Source: UBA7672 sp963718145
GTDB taxonomy: Bacteria > Pseudomonadota > Alphaproteobacteria > Caulobacterales > Hyphomonadaceae
Assembly: GCA_963718145.1 (NCBI GenBank)
Contig: CAVQYJ010000023.1
Span: 186,001 to 250,000 of the forward strand
Direction: 5' to 3'
DNA: 64,000 nucleotides
Shown: positions 26,098-35,758 of the stretch, piece after piece
Numbering within the stretch: the first letter of the stretch is position 1
How the letters are laid out: each line of letters starts with the position of its first letter
Translations under genes and position numbers: made by a program
The notes under the pieces: generated by a model
What the model was told of the DNA's origin: nothing
What the model saw: only the letters and a program-made list of their open reading frames with translations
Databases searched by the model: none

Positions 26098-28257
26098 ATG
26101 CGCACCTTGATGCTGTCGATCGCCATGGCGGCCGTGGCTGCAGGATGCACCAACAACGGCCCCGCCGCTCCCGCGCAGGAAGCAATATCGCCAGATTTTC
26201 CGGCCGGATCGGCGGCGGTGAACGGTGCGCGCCTGATCGCAGCAGACAAGGAGCCCGGATCGTGGCTCGCCACCGGCCGCAACTATCACGAACAGCGCTT
26301 CAGCCAGCTCGACCAGATCAATGACACAAACGTCAAGACTCTTGGCCTGGCGTGGTACGCCGACATCGACACAGAGCGCGGACAGGAATCCACGCCGATC
26401 GTCGTCGACGGGATCATGTACCTCACCACCTCGTGGAGCATGGTGAAGGCCTACGACATCAAGTCGGGCGCCAAGGTGTGGGAGTATGATCCGAAAGTCG
26501 CGAAGTCCAAGGCGGCCGACGCGTGCTGCGATGTGGTGAATCGCGGCGTCGCAGCGTGGAACGGCAAGATCTATCTCGGCGCGCTCGACGGCCGCCTGAT
26601 CGCGCTCGACGGCAAGACCGGCAAGGAAGTCTGGTCGGTGCAGACCACCGACACCAGCCTGCCCTACACCATCACCGGCGTGCCGCGCATCGTGAAGGGC
26701 AAGGTCATCATCGGCAATGGCGGCGCCGAATACCGCGTGCGCGGGTACGTCACCGCCTACGACTCCGAAAGCGGCAAGCAGGTATGGCGCTGGTGGACGG
26801 TGCCGGGCGATCCCTCGAAGCCGTACGAGCAACCGGAACTTGCCGAAGCCGCCAAGGGCTGGAAGGGCGACAACTACTGGAAGATCGGCGGTGGCGGCAC
26901 GGCGTGGGACGGCATGGCCTATGACCCCGACCTCGACACCATCTATGTCGGCACCGGCAACGGCAATCCGTGGAACCAGGCGATCCGCTCCCCCGGCGGC
27001 GGCGACAATCTCTATCTCTCCTCGATCGTCGCGCTCGACCCCAACACGGGCAAGTACAAGTGGCATTATCAAACGACACCCGGGGAGACTTGGGACTACA
27101 CGGCCGTCCAGCCGATCATCATCGCCGACCTCAACTTTCCGGAAGGCAAGCGCAAGGTCGTGATGCAGGCGCCGAAGAACGGCTTCTTCTACGTGCTGGA
27201 CGCCAGGACCGGGAAACTGCTCTCGGCGGAGAAATTCGCGCCGCTCACCTGGGCGAGCCATGTCGACATGAAGACGGGCCGTCCGGTCGAGATCCCAGCG
27301 GCGCGCTATGAAGTCACCGGCAAGCCCGTCATCGTCTCGCCTGGCGCGCTCGGCATGCACAACTGGCATCCGATGGCCTTCAGCCCGGAGACCGGCCTCG
27401 TCTATATTCCTGTGCAGGTCTCGGCGGCATCCTATGCGGGCCCGAAGGAATTCAAGCTCAACCTGCAGGGCACCAACACCGGCACCGACTTCTCTGGCGG
27501 GCAGGAGCTCTGCCGGGCGCCGGGCGCGAGGTGCGGCAACCTGGAGACCTACATCCTTGCCTGGGACCCGGTGAAGGCGAAGGAAGTCTGGCGCATCAAG
27601 AACGAGATCTATGGCTCCTCCGGCATCCTCGCCACGTCGGGCAACCTGATCTTCTCGGGCAACCACAAGGGCGAGTTCAATGCCTACAACGCGACGACCG
27701 GAGAGAAACTCTGGTCCGCCCCGACGCAGGCGCGCGTCGTCGCGGCGGCCTCGACCTATCTCGTCGATGGTCAGCAGCAAGTGGCGATCCTTGTCGGCGC
27801 GCGAGGCCTTCCAAACGATGCGAAAAGAACGGTTAGCGTCAGCGCCAACAACTCTCGTATCCTTGTCTTCAAGGCAGGCGGCGCGGCAAAGCTGCCGGAC
27901 GTGATGCCGGCGCCGGCGGGTCCTGCGAAGGTGAAGATCGACCCGCCCCTGCTCACCGCCAGCAACGAGACGGTATTCGCCGGCGAGCAGGCCTATGCCG
28001 CCAACTGCGCCGTCTGCCACGGCGCCGCCGCCGTGCCCGGCGCCGGATCGATCGCGCCGGACCTGCGCTATTCTGGCCTCCTGCCGATCCGCAATGGCTG
28101 GAATCCAACCGTCCGCGACGGCGACCGGGCGACGCGCGGCATGCCAGGATTTGGCGCCTCGCTGAGCGTGGAAACCACCGACGCGATCCTCGCCTACGTC
28201 ATCAAGCGCGCCAATGACGAGAAAGCCGCGCAGGAAGCGGCGGCGCGACCGAACTAG
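26098..28257 (+). CDS. PQQ-dependent quinohaemoprotein dehydrogenase (lipoprotein)
   Basis: 719 aa. The signal peptide ends AAGC (Cys17), a likely lipoprotein site. An eight-bladed quinoprotein propeller follows, with the vicinal Cys143-Cys144 disulfide (DACCDVV) that caps PQQ, and the ETWDYTAVQPIIIADL block. A C-terminal cytochrome c domain has CAVCH (Cys637 on) and a probable Met ligand in RGMPGFG. This is the type II alcohol dehydrogenase layout: periplasmic oxidation of an alcohol, with electrons leaving through haem c. GGGAGG lies seven bases before the ATG. No PQQ biosynthesis genes are in the window. Confidence 0.93.
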   Translation: MRTLMLSIAMAAVAAGCTNNGPAAPAQEAISPDFPAGSAAVNGARLIAADKEPGSWLATGRNYHEQRFSQLDQINDTNVKTLGLAWYADIDTERGQESTPIVVDGIMYLTTSWSMVKAYDIKSGAKVWEYDPKVAKSKAADACCDVVNRGVAAWNGKIYLGALDGRLIALDGKTGKEVWSVQTTDTSLPYTITGVPRIVKGKVIIGNGGAEYRVRGYVTAYDSESGKQVWRWWTVPGDPSKPYEQPELAEAAKGWKGDNYWKIGGGGTAWDGMAYDPDLDTIYVGTGNGNPWNQAIRSPGGGDNLYLSSIVALDPNTGKYKWHYQTTPGETWDYTAVQPIIIADLNFPEGKRKVVMQAPKNGFFYVLDARTGKLLSAEKFAPLTWASHVDMKTGRPVEIPAARYEVTGKPVIVSPGALGMHNWHPMAFSPETGLVYIPVQVSAASYAGPKEFKLNLQGTNTGTDFSGGQELCRAPGARCGNLETYILAWDPVKAKEVWRIKNEIYGSSGILATSGNLIFSGNHKGEFNAYNATTGEKLWSAPTQARVVAAASTYLVDGQQQVAILVGARGLPNDAKRTVSVSANNSRILVFKAGGAAKLPDVMPAPAGPAKVKIDPPLLTASNETVFAGEQAYAANCAVCHGAAAVPGAGSIAPDLRYSGLLPIRNGWNPTVRDGDRATRGMPGFGASLSVETTDAILAYVIKRANDEKAAQEAAARPN

Positions 28258-28296
28258 GCTCACTTGTCATTCTGTGTTGCGTTGGGTGTTCGAGGA

Positions 28297-29160
28297 TTAG
28301 CTCCCGGCGCAGCGGAAGCCGACATGCATCAGCGCCGTCTCGGGCGTGGAATGGCTGCGCGCCGTTGCGCGGAAGCCGTCGCAGAGATCCGGGCTGCAAA
28401 GGAAAGACCCGCCACGCTGCACGCGCTCAGGACCGGAGCGGTTTTCTTTCACCGGAGCTGGATAAGGCAAATAGGAAGACGCCGTCCACTCCCACACATT
28501 GCCCGCCATGTCCGTCAGTCCCGAGGGCGCCTCGCCAAAGGCGCCGACCGGCGACGTGCCGAGATAGCCATCCTCACCCGTGTCCAGCACCGGAAAGATG
28601 CCTTGCCACACATTCACACGGAACTTGGCATCGACTGAGATGCGCGTGCCTGCCTCGAACACCGTACCGTCCGGCGTCTGCCCCATGCGCGCCGCCCGCT
28701 CCCACTCGAACTCCGTCGGCAGACGCAGGCCGTAGGCTGAACAGAACGCCTTCGCGTCGTTCCAGGAAACCTGCGTGACCGGGTGGTCATCGGCCGCCGC
28801 CTCCTTCTGGGGTCCGCGCGGAAAGCGCCAGTTGGCCCCTCCGACATCGACCCAGCCGCCCTCGCCCTTGCTGAGCACGCCGGACGATCCGGCGCCTTCT
28901 GCATCGGTCGCGTAGCCCGTCTCCTCCACGAAGCGACGGAACTGCGCGACCGTCACCGGCGTGCGGTCCATGCGGAACGCATCGACATGCAGACTGAACT
29001 GCGGCCGTTCGCTGGAAGGTGCGCGATCATCTCCGATCTGCGTGTCTGCGGCGGGGATCATGACCGTCGCCGCATCGCGCTGCGACTTCACCCGCGGCTG
29101 TTGACTGCACGATGCAGGCAGGGCGAGCGCCAGGCAGACGCCAGCGAGTACGGCCCTCAT
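28297..29160 (-). CDS. Exported formylglycine-generating enzyme (FGE, SUMF1 family)
   Basis: 287 aa. The N-terminus is a signal peptide ending PASC (Cys18, imperfect lipobox). The FGE fold runs from about residue 34. The key C-terminal block GGSFLCSPDLCDGFRATAR has Cys255 and Cys260 spaced as C-x4-C, matching the copper-binding catalytic pair of true aerobic FGE. The gene overlaps the sulfatase stop (ATGA), so the two are translationally coupled and the sulfatase is the obvious substrate. It converts the sulfatase active-site Cys to formylglycine. Periplasmic location is unusual. Confidence 0.88.
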   Translation of the reverse strand: MRAVLAGVCLALALPASCSQQPRVKSQRDAATVMIPAADTQIGDDRAPSSERPQFSLHVDAFRMDRTPVTVAQFRRFVEETGYATDAEGAGSSGVLSKGEGGWVDVGGANWRFPRGPQKEAAADDHPVTQVSWNDAKAFCSAYGLRLPTEFEWERAARMGQTPDGTVFEAGTRISVDAKFRVNVWQGIFPVLDTGEDGYLGTSPVGAFGEAPSGLTDMAGNVWEWTASSYLPYPAPVKENRSGPERVQRGGSFLCSPDLCDGFRATARSHSTPETALMHVGFRCAGS

Positions 29161-30620
29161 ATGGGCAGCTCGAACGGTGTACCGCAGACACTGTAGGTGA
29201 TGAAGGGACGCGACGGCCAGGAAGGATCCTTGAGGTCCTTCGCCCACTGATCGAAGGCGTCGCTTAGCTCCTTCAGCCTGGCTGGTTCCTTGTCTGCCAG
29301 GTTGGTCGCCTCATTGGGATCGGTCTTGAGGTTGAACAGCAGGGCGAACTTGCCATCGAGGCTCTTCCACAGTTTCCAGTCGCCCTTGCGGATCGAGGCA
29401 TGCGGCGTGCGCCGCCACATCAGGGCGTCATGCGGAATGCCCTTCGCCGCGCCTGTGAGGAACGGCTTCAGGTCAACGCCATCATAGATCCTGTCCTTCG
29501 GCAGACTGCCGCCCGCGGCGATCAGCGATGTCGTGAACACATCCATGGTCGAGACGACGTTTCGATAGACCTGCCCGCCCTTCACCGCATTCGGCCAGCG
29601 CATCAGGAATGGAACGCGCGTGCCGCCTTCGTAGTGGGAAAGCTTTCCTCCGCGCACAGGCTCGCACGAACAGATGCCCTGTATGTAGGCCGCGCAACCA
29701 TTGTCGGACATGAAGTAGACAATCGTGTCGCTGTTTTCGCCTGACGCCTCGATCGCGTCCAGCACCGCGCCAACCTGATCGTCCAGAGCCGAGATCATGG
29801 CTGCGTAGACGCGCATGCCTTCGTCCCTGATCTGCGGGAACCGGTCATAATATTTCTGCGTCACGATCAGCGGCGTGTGAGGCGCGTTGAAGGCGAGATA
29901 GAGGAAGTAGGGATCGCCGCCTGGAGCGTTGCGCCTTACATATTCGACGGCGCGCTCGCCCAGATACTCGGTCAGGTAGCGGTCTGTGTTGTTGACAGGC
30001 CTGCGCTCTGCACCTTCGACAATGGCGGCGAGCGGCCGGCGCGGAATCTCCGGATCGGAATCCGTTCCCTGCGGCTTGGCGATGCGAACTTCCGGCCTCT
30101 TGGGATCGATATAGTTGGTCTCTCCCGGCAAGAAGCCGACGAACTCGTCATAGCCGCGATTGGTGGGATAGAACTCGTCGTTGGCGCCAAGGTGCCATTT
30201 GCCGACCACGCCGGTGTGATAGCCCTGCCCCTTCAGCGCCTTGGCCAGGGTCAGCTCGTTGGTGTCGAGCCCCAGATGCATGTCGAGGTCGCGCTGGGCC
30301 GGACCGTTGTTGAACTCGAAACCGAACCGGTCCGGATGCCGTCCCGTCTGCAGCCCTGCGCGCGAAGGCGAGCACACCGGCGCCGCCGAATACCCATCGG
30401 TGAAGGCGACGCCCTGTTTCGCGATGCGGTCGATGTTCGGGGTCGCGATCCGCTTGCCGCCATAGGCCGAGATGTCGGCATAGCCGAGGTCGTCGGCCAG
30501 GATCACCACGATGTTGGGTTTCCTGGCGCCTGCTCCGGAGACTGCCTGCTGGTCGTCCGACGAGGTCCCGGCGCATCCCGCGGCAAGCAACGCCAGGAGG
30601 CAGGATCGGATGCTCGGCAT
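29157..30620 (-). CDS. Sulfatase (lipoprotein), Cys-type
   Basis: 487 aa. The signal peptide has lipobox AAGC (Cys16). The alkaline-phosphatase-superfamily fold shows metal ligands in ILADDLGYADI and the sulfatase signature C83-S-P-S-R-A-G, whose Cys is converted to formylglycine. VGKWHLG and FMSDNG complete the family motifs. Family members cleave sulfate esters of glycans or aryl compounds. It is followed by the coupled FGE and is divergent from an LpqC-like esterase 108 bp away. Confidence 0.93.
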   Translation of the reverse strand: MPSIRSCLLALLAAGCAGTSSDDQQAVSGAGARKPNIVVILADDLGYADISAYGGKRIATPNIDRIAKQGVAFTDGYSAAPVCSPSRAGLQTGRHPDRFGFEFNNGPAQRDLDMHLGLDTNELTLAKALKGQGYHTGVVGKWHLGANDEFYPTNRGYDEFVGFLPGETNYIDPKRPEVRIAKPQGTDSDPEIPRRPLAAIVEGAERRPVNNTDRYLTEYLGERAVEYVRRNAPGGDPYFLYLAFNAPHTPLIVTQKYYDRFPQIRDEGMRVYAAMISALDDQVGAVLDAIEASGENSDTIVYFMSDNGCAAYIQGICSCEPVRGGKLSHYEGGTRVPFLMRWPNAVKGGQVYRNVVSTMDVFTTSLIAAGGSLPKDRIYDGVDLKPFLTGAAKGIPHDALMWRRTPHASIRKGDWKLWKSLDGKFALLFNLKTDPNEATNLADKEPARLKELSDAFDQWAKDLKDPSWPSRPFITYSVCGTPFELPI

Positions 30621-30727
30621 GGTGGCGTACTCCGGTGAATCCCCGCTTGCCCTGTGCGGCGCTTGTGATACCTCGCGGTAGCATCATTCGCCATTGCTGT
30701 ATTGGTCAAGCGGGAGTGGAGAGGTTC

Positions 30728-31684
30728 ATGAACCGTGCGCTGGCGCTGTCCGCTCTGCTTGCGATCGCCGCCTGTGCAGGTCCCGCGGCCACGGTGGTGA
30801 AAAGTCCTGCGAGTCCAACTCTCACGGAAGAGCGTCTCGACCATGAAGGCCGCTCGCGCCGCTTTCTCGTCCATGATTTCTCTGGGGGGAAGAAAGCTCC
30901 GGTTGTGATCGTCCTGCACGGCGGCGGCGGACACGCCGAGAACGCAGTCGACATGACGCAATTCGATGTCATCGCCGCGCGTGAGCATTTCATCGTGGTC
31001 TATCCGGACGGAACCGGCGGTACTGCCGGCGGACGGCTGCTGACATGGAACGCCGAGCATTGCTGCGCCTATGCACGCGAAAACAAGGTCGACGATGTCG
31101 GCTTCATCCGGAACGTGATCGACAAGCTTGTCGCCTCCGGCCGCGCCGACCCAAAGCGCATCTATGTCACCGGCATGTCGAATGGCGCGATGATGTCGCA
31201 CGTGCTCGCCCGCCATCTGCCGGACCGGATCGCCGCCATCGGCCCCGTGGTCGGCGCTGTGTTCGGCGACGAAGCTCCGGCAAAGGGGCCGGTCGCGGCC
31301 ATCATCCTGGTCGGACAGCTCGACCGAACCGTTCCGGGCGCGGGCGGCCCGGTAGGCGGCAACCGCCGCGACGGCGTTATCGCCCAGCTGGCCCGTCCAC
31401 CAGCCGACCGTGACGTTTCCCCCGATGTCGCCGCCGCCGACTACTGGGTAAAGGCCAATGGCTGCAACTCGCCGGTCGAAGCTTTCGACACGGCCGGGAA
31501 GACCATCTCGATCCAGTGGAATCGCTGCACCAGCAACGCGCCGGTTCACTTCTACAGGGTTCCGGAAAACGGCCACGCCTGGCCGGGCGGAAGGCCAGGC
31601 CGCGCCGAGGCCGACCAGCCCACGCAGGCATTCAACGCCAGCGAGACACTGTGGCGCTTCTTCAACGCTCACCCGAAGAAATAG
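30728..31684 (+). CDS. LpqC/PHB-depolymerase-like esterase (lipoprotein)
   Basis: 318 aa. The signal peptide ends IAAC (Cys16). The alpha/beta-hydrolase core has an oxyanion block HGGGGHAEN, nucleophile Ser151 in GMSNGAMMS, and the late VPENGHAWPGG block with the catalytic His, as in LpqC and feruloyl-esterase relatives. GGAGAGG lies four bases before the ATG. The product would be envelope anchored and act on polyester or acylated glycans; the true substrate is unknown. Confidence 0.87.
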   Translation: MNRALALSALLAIAACAGPAATVVKSPASPTLTEERLDHEGRSRRFLVHDFSGGKKAPVVIVLHGGGGHAENAVDMTQFDVIAAREHFIVVYPDGTGGTAGGRLLTWNAEHCCAYARENKVDDVGFIRNVIDKLVASGRADPKRIYVTGMSNGAMMSHVLARHLPDRIAAIGPVVGAVFGDEAPAKGPVAAIILVGQLDRTVPGAGGPVGGNRRDGVIAQLARPPADRDVSPDVAAADYWVKANGCNSPVEAFDTAGKTISIQWNRCTSNAPVHFYRVPENGHAWPGGRPGRAEADQPTQAFNASETLWRFFNAHPKK

Positions 31685-31986
31685 CAGCGGACTCGCTTTT
31701 CTGGCCGTAATCCGCCGGCGTCAGCTGTCATTGGAGCGTGTTCATCTGCTCTGACGCACTTCCGCCACAAGCCTGAAGTGGGAATGCTCCGGGATGAGCC
31801 GGCCAAGACCGGCAATGCCTTGGGGTAAAAGGGAGGTTTCACGGAGATTCCAACCGCATGTCCGGGGTAGCTTCCGGCGCTGCGGCAGGCTAGGCAGGCG
31901 ATGACCGGGCCGGGGCGCCTGGCCGTCCGCGCGCCCTCCGGGAGGCCGGCTGTTAGTAGTGTGACGTTTGGGAGTAGACGGCTCGC
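31685..31986. other. Gap upstream of the autotransporter with possible structured leader
   Basis: No gene seen. GCCGG-CCAAGA-CCGGC (31798-31813) forms a short hairpin, and GCGCCCTCCGGGAGGCC near 31935 forms another. The stretch between 31741 and 31860 looks like structured RNA (AAGTGGGAATGCTCCGGGAT, then GTAAAAGGGAGG), but I cannot match it to a known riboswitch class. Confidence 0.35.
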
Positions 31987-34900
31987 ATGTCTTTCAAAGT
32001 CCGCCTGCTGCTCGGAGCTGCCGCTCCGCTTGTGCTCGTGCTTCCCGCAACGGCGCAGGTGCAGATTTCCACAGCCACCACCGCGCCCGTCGCAACAGGG
32101 ACGGCCTCCAGCGGCGCACCCGCCAACGTCGAGATAACGGCCGCCGGCTCGATCACGCTTCCTACCGCTGCGGGCTCCACGGCCTTCACGATCAACAGCA
32201 ACAACACGCTGACCCAGAACGGCGCCATCGCCATCAACAATTCCGACACCAGCGTTGGCGTCCGCATCCTGCCCAACCTCACCACCGGCTATGTCGGCAC
32301 GGGCACCATCACCCTGCTTGAGGACTACACGCGCTCCGACGCCGACAATGACGGCGACCTCGACGGCGCCTTCGCCAGCGGCACCAACCGCTTCGGCATC
32401 CTGGTCGAACCGGGCGGCACGCTGAACGGTTCGATCAATATCGGCAGCGGCGGCGCGACGATCGAAGGCAACAATTCGTCCGCCGTCTCGGTGCAGTCCA
32501 TCCTCAACGGAACATACCGCCAGAAAGGCTCTCTGCTGGTCACGGGATCGAACGGCTTCGGTCTGGACTTGCGCGAGGATGTCACCGGGGACGTCCTGAT
32601 CGGCGGCAGCACGACGGTGCAGGGCGAAGGCTCACGCGGCGCACGCATCCTGGGCGATGTCGCTGGAGAATTCCTGGTCGATGGCAGCATCACCGCGACC
32701 GGCTTCACCTCGACATCTGTCTCCAACTATCGCGATCCCGACCTGCTCCAGCCCGGCGACAAGACCACGGCCCAGATCCTCGATGCGGACGACCTGCTTG
32801 TGGGCGGTTCGGCGCTGGAGATCCGCGGCGACCTGACTCGCGGCATGCTGGTCAACGGCCAGGCGCCCGGCGTCACCGACCCGACAACGGACGTGAAGGA
32901 CGTTATCCAGAACTTCAATGAAAACCGCACGACGGGCTCGATCACCTCGTTGGGTTCCGCCCCCGCCGTCCTCATCCAGTCGCTCGATGGCGCAGCCGGC
33001 GACACGCTGCGTCTTGGCCTGGTGCGCGAGACCGTCCGCGACACACTGGACGACGACAAGGACACGATATTCGACGAGGCAATCGCGACATTCAACTACA
33101 ACTTTGGCCTGATCAATCGCGGGACCATCACCGGCAACGGTTTCAACAGCGGCGTCACCGGAACCGGCTTGCGCATCGCAGGCTCGGCCGACGGCTTGCA
33201 CCAGACGGTAGTTGATGGCGGCATCCTCAACAATGGCGGCATCTCCAGCACGGCCTTCGAGAACGACGCGATCGCGCTCAGCATTGGTTCGGGCGCAACG
33301 ACGCCGCAGCTGGTCAACACCGGCACGATCTCGTCCTCGGTCGCCACGGAGACGACGCACGATGCCTACGGCTTGCGCATCGACGCCGGCGCCAACCTTC
33401 CGAGCCTGACGAACAGCGGCCTCATCGTCGCTACCGCGCGCGGATATGATGGTGACGCCGTTGCGGTCCGCGACCTTTCCGGCACGCTGCGGACAGTGAC
33501 CAACTCTTCGCGCATCGGCGCTGGCTATTCCGACGACGACACGACTGACACGATCACATCGGGGCTGGGCAAGGCGATCGCGCTCGACCTCACCAGCGCC
33601 GGCGGCGCCGTCACGATCACGCAGAGCGACGCGGCCGACAATGCCCGCATCTTCGGCAACGTGCTGACGGGCGCAAGCAGCGACCGGTTTGACATTCTCT
33701 CTGGCGAAGTGCGCGGCGACATCGATTTCGGCTCGGCCGGCGCGGATGTCTTGAACATCTCCAGCGCCAACGTGCTCGGCAATACCGCCTTCCACGGCGC
33801 TTCGGCCGTCGTCTCGCTCGCGAGCGCTAACCTGTTCGGCGGGGTGGCCCTGGGCTCTGCCGCATCAACCCTCAGCGTCACCGGCGGATCAACTTTCGAT
33901 GGCGGCATCACCGGCACAGGCACGGTCAGCATGCTGGTAAACAATTCCACGCTGAACAACCGCGCCGACGGCACACTCAACGTTTCGACGATGAACCTTC
34001 AGAACGGCGCCAAGATCGGCTTCGTGATCGACAACGCACGCGTCGCCGCCAACACGCCGATCTACAATATCGGCACGGCCAACATCGCCGCCAACACCGT
34101 GTTCACGCCGATCTTCGAGGAATTCACCAACCAGACCTTTACGCTGCGCGTGCTCAATGCCGCAACGCTCAACCTTGGCGGCCCCGTGGCCCCAATGCTG
34201 AACGCGCAGTCCCCCTACATGTTCGACGTGAAGCTGCTGCAGCCGAACGCCAACGCGCTCGACCTGTCATTCCGGGTCAAGACTGCGACCGAGCTTGGCC
34301 TCAACACGCGCCAGGCCGGCGCCTATGCCGCCGTGCTCGACCTGATGGAGGAAGACTCAACCATCGGCGCCGCCGTCACCTCGATCCCCGGCGCAGACGA
34401 ATTCCTGCGGAGCTGGTCGGACCTGCTGCCGGCCCCCGATGCGCCGATCATGCAGACGCTTGCATCCAACGCCACCGCAGCCTTCGGCGCCACCGCCCAC
34501 CGGCTCGACCTGATCTCGGACAAGCCCGACGCCCCCGGCGGCGCATGGGCCGAGGAGTTCGGCGTCTACCACGACAGCGACACGACGGCGGATGCGCTGG
34601 GCGTCTCCGGCGGCGGCTTCGGCGTCGCCACCGGCATTGACCTGCTCTCCACCGGATCGGCGCTGGTTGGCGCCTTTGCCTCCCTGGAATCGCTCGAACT
34701 CGAAGAGAAGGGCCGCGCCAAGGCGCCACTCAAGGTTTCGCAGACGACGGTTGGGCTCTATGGCGGGTGGCGCGCGGGCGGATTGGCGCTCAACGGCGCG
34801 GCCGGTGTCGGCTTCGCCACCTTTGCCTCGGACCGCACCGTCACCGTCGGCACGGTCATCGACCGGCTGAAGGGCGACTGGAAGGGCCAGACCTACAATG

Positions 34901-35379
34901 TCGGCGCGCGCGCCTCATACACCCAGCCGATCGGTCCATTCGAACTCAAGCCCTACATTTCCGCCGACTACATGGGCTTCAAACAAGATAGCTACCAGGA
35001 AAACGCGGCAACGCTGGCAGATCTGGAGATCATCGCGAGCGACGCGGACGCAACACTCGCGACCGGCGCCTACGGCATCTCGCTGGCCGGAAACTTTGGC
35101 TCCGACGACGCCTTCCAGTTCCGTCCCGAACTTTCGGTCGGCTATCGCAACGTGCTGACCTGGGATTCGACCCCCGCGGCGCTGCGCTTCGCCGGCGGGT
35201 CGACCGGCACGACCTTCAACATCAACCCGGGCTCGGAACCAGAGGATGCGGTAGTCGCGGGCCTCGGTCTCAACATCGACACCCAGTTCCTCAACATCAA
35301 GCTCGGCTACGACACCGAAATCTCCGACACGCAAACGAACCACTATGGTTCGATCACCCTGCGCATGGCGTTCTGGTAG
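31987..35379 (+). CDS. Autotransporter with C-terminal beta-barrel
   Basis: 1130 aa. Sec signal peptide 1-24 (ends ATAQ). The passenger (to about residue 845) is Ala/Gly/Thr/Asn rich with repeated short beta-strand units, as in beta-helical type V passengers. The barrel domain starts near GGAWAEEFGVYHDSDTT and ends with SITLRMAFW, the expected aromatic outer-membrane insertion signal. The passenger shows no catalytic motif. A likely role is surface adhesin or structure. The passenger has Asp-rich calcium-like segments such as SDADNDGDLDG. Confidence 0.92.
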   Translation: MSFKVRLLLGAAAPLVLVLPATAQVQISTATTAPVATGTASSGAPANVEITAAGSITLPTAAGSTAFTINSNNTLTQNGAIAINNSDTSVGVRILPNLTTGYVGTGTITLLEDYTRSDADNDGDLDGAFASGTNRFGILVEPGGTLNGSINIGSGGATIEGNNSSAVSVQSILNGTYRQKGSLLVTGSNGFGLDLREDVTGDVLIGGSTTVQGEGSRGARILGDVAGEFLVDGSITATGFTSTSVSNYRDPDLLQPGDKTTAQILDADDLLVGGSALEIRGDLTRGMLVNGQAPGVTDPTTDVKDVIQNFNENRTTGSITSLGSAPAVLIQSLDGAAGDTLRLGLVRETVRDTLDDDKDTIFDEAIATFNYNFGLINRGTITGNGFNSGVTGTGLRIAGSADGLHQTVVDGGILNNGGISSTAFENDAIALSIGSGATTPQLVNTGTISSSVATETTHDAYGLRIDAGANLPSLTNSGLIVATARGYDGDAVAVRDLSGTLRTVTNSSRIGAGYSDDDTTDTITSGLGKAIALDLTSAGGAVTITQSDAADNARIFGNVLTGASSDRFDILSGEVRGDIDFGSAGADVLNISSANVLGNTAFHGASAVVSLASANLFGGVALGSAASTLSVTGGSTFDGGITGTGTVSMLVNNSTLNNRADGTLNVSTMNLQNGAKIGFVIDNARVAANTPIYNIGTANIAANTVFTPIFEEFTNQTFTLRVLNAATLNLGGPVAPMLNAQSPYMFDVKLLQPNANALDLSFRVKTATELGLNTRQAGAYAAVLDLMEEDSTIGAAVTSIPGADEFLRSWSDLLPAPDAPIMQTLASNATAAFGATAHRLDLISDKPDAPGGAWAEEFGVYHDSDTTADALGVSGGGFGVATGIDLLSTGSALVGAFASLESLELEEKGRAKAPLKVSQTTVGLYGGWRAGGLALNGAAGVGFATFASDRTVTVGTVIDRLKGDWKGQTYNVGARASYTQPIGPFELKPYISADYMGFKQDSYQENAATLADLEIIASDADATLATGAYGISLAGNFGSDDAFQFRPELSVGYRNVLTWDSTPAALRFAGGSTGTTFNINPGSEPEDAVVAGLGLNIDTQFLNIKLGYDTEISDTQTNHYGSITLRMAFW

Positions 35380-35758
35380 AGCGGCCCGAATCCGCGTTTT
35401 GGTCGAGTCGCCAGGATCCAGGGCCGGCGAGCCGGGCAAGTAATATGTGAAGGCCGGACGGGACCGCATGCCTTCCGGTCCTGCTTTGCACGGCCGATCG
35501 CGACGCAGATCGCCCGACATCGGGTCCAGCCCAAGATTCTCGAATCGAAAAACGCCTTGAACTCAAGAGCTTCAGGCTCTTGGCCGATGCTCGCACCCAT
35601 GCGCCCGGCGCGGCCGCCGAGTTCACTTGCCACAAACCGCCTGCTCCCGAGCCCTGCCCGTTCTTTGGGCACGCAATACCCCTCCTTAGCGCTCGGGTAA
35701 CATTTGTTAGTCACGTTCGCCGCACATCAGGAGGCGTTCTCTTGAAAGTAGGGCAGCA
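35380..35758. other. Gap between autotransporter and diguanylate cyclase genes
   Basis: 379 bp. CAAGAGCTTCAGGCTCTTG (near 35564-35582) is a perfect 7-bp hairpin, and GGACCG...CGGTCC near 35459-35480 another. Neither has a T-run. The last 60 bases contain AGGAGG near 35731. No gene is supported. Confidence 0.4.

Noticed and set aside
25939..28263. 774-aa minus-strand ORF opposite the PQQ dehydrogenase
   Set aside because: Low-complexity Arg/Ala/Gly shadow; the plus strand has clear catalytic and haem motifs.
31741..31860. Cobalamin, TPP or c-di-GMP riboswitch
   Set aside because: None of the conserved core sequences I know for these classes is present.
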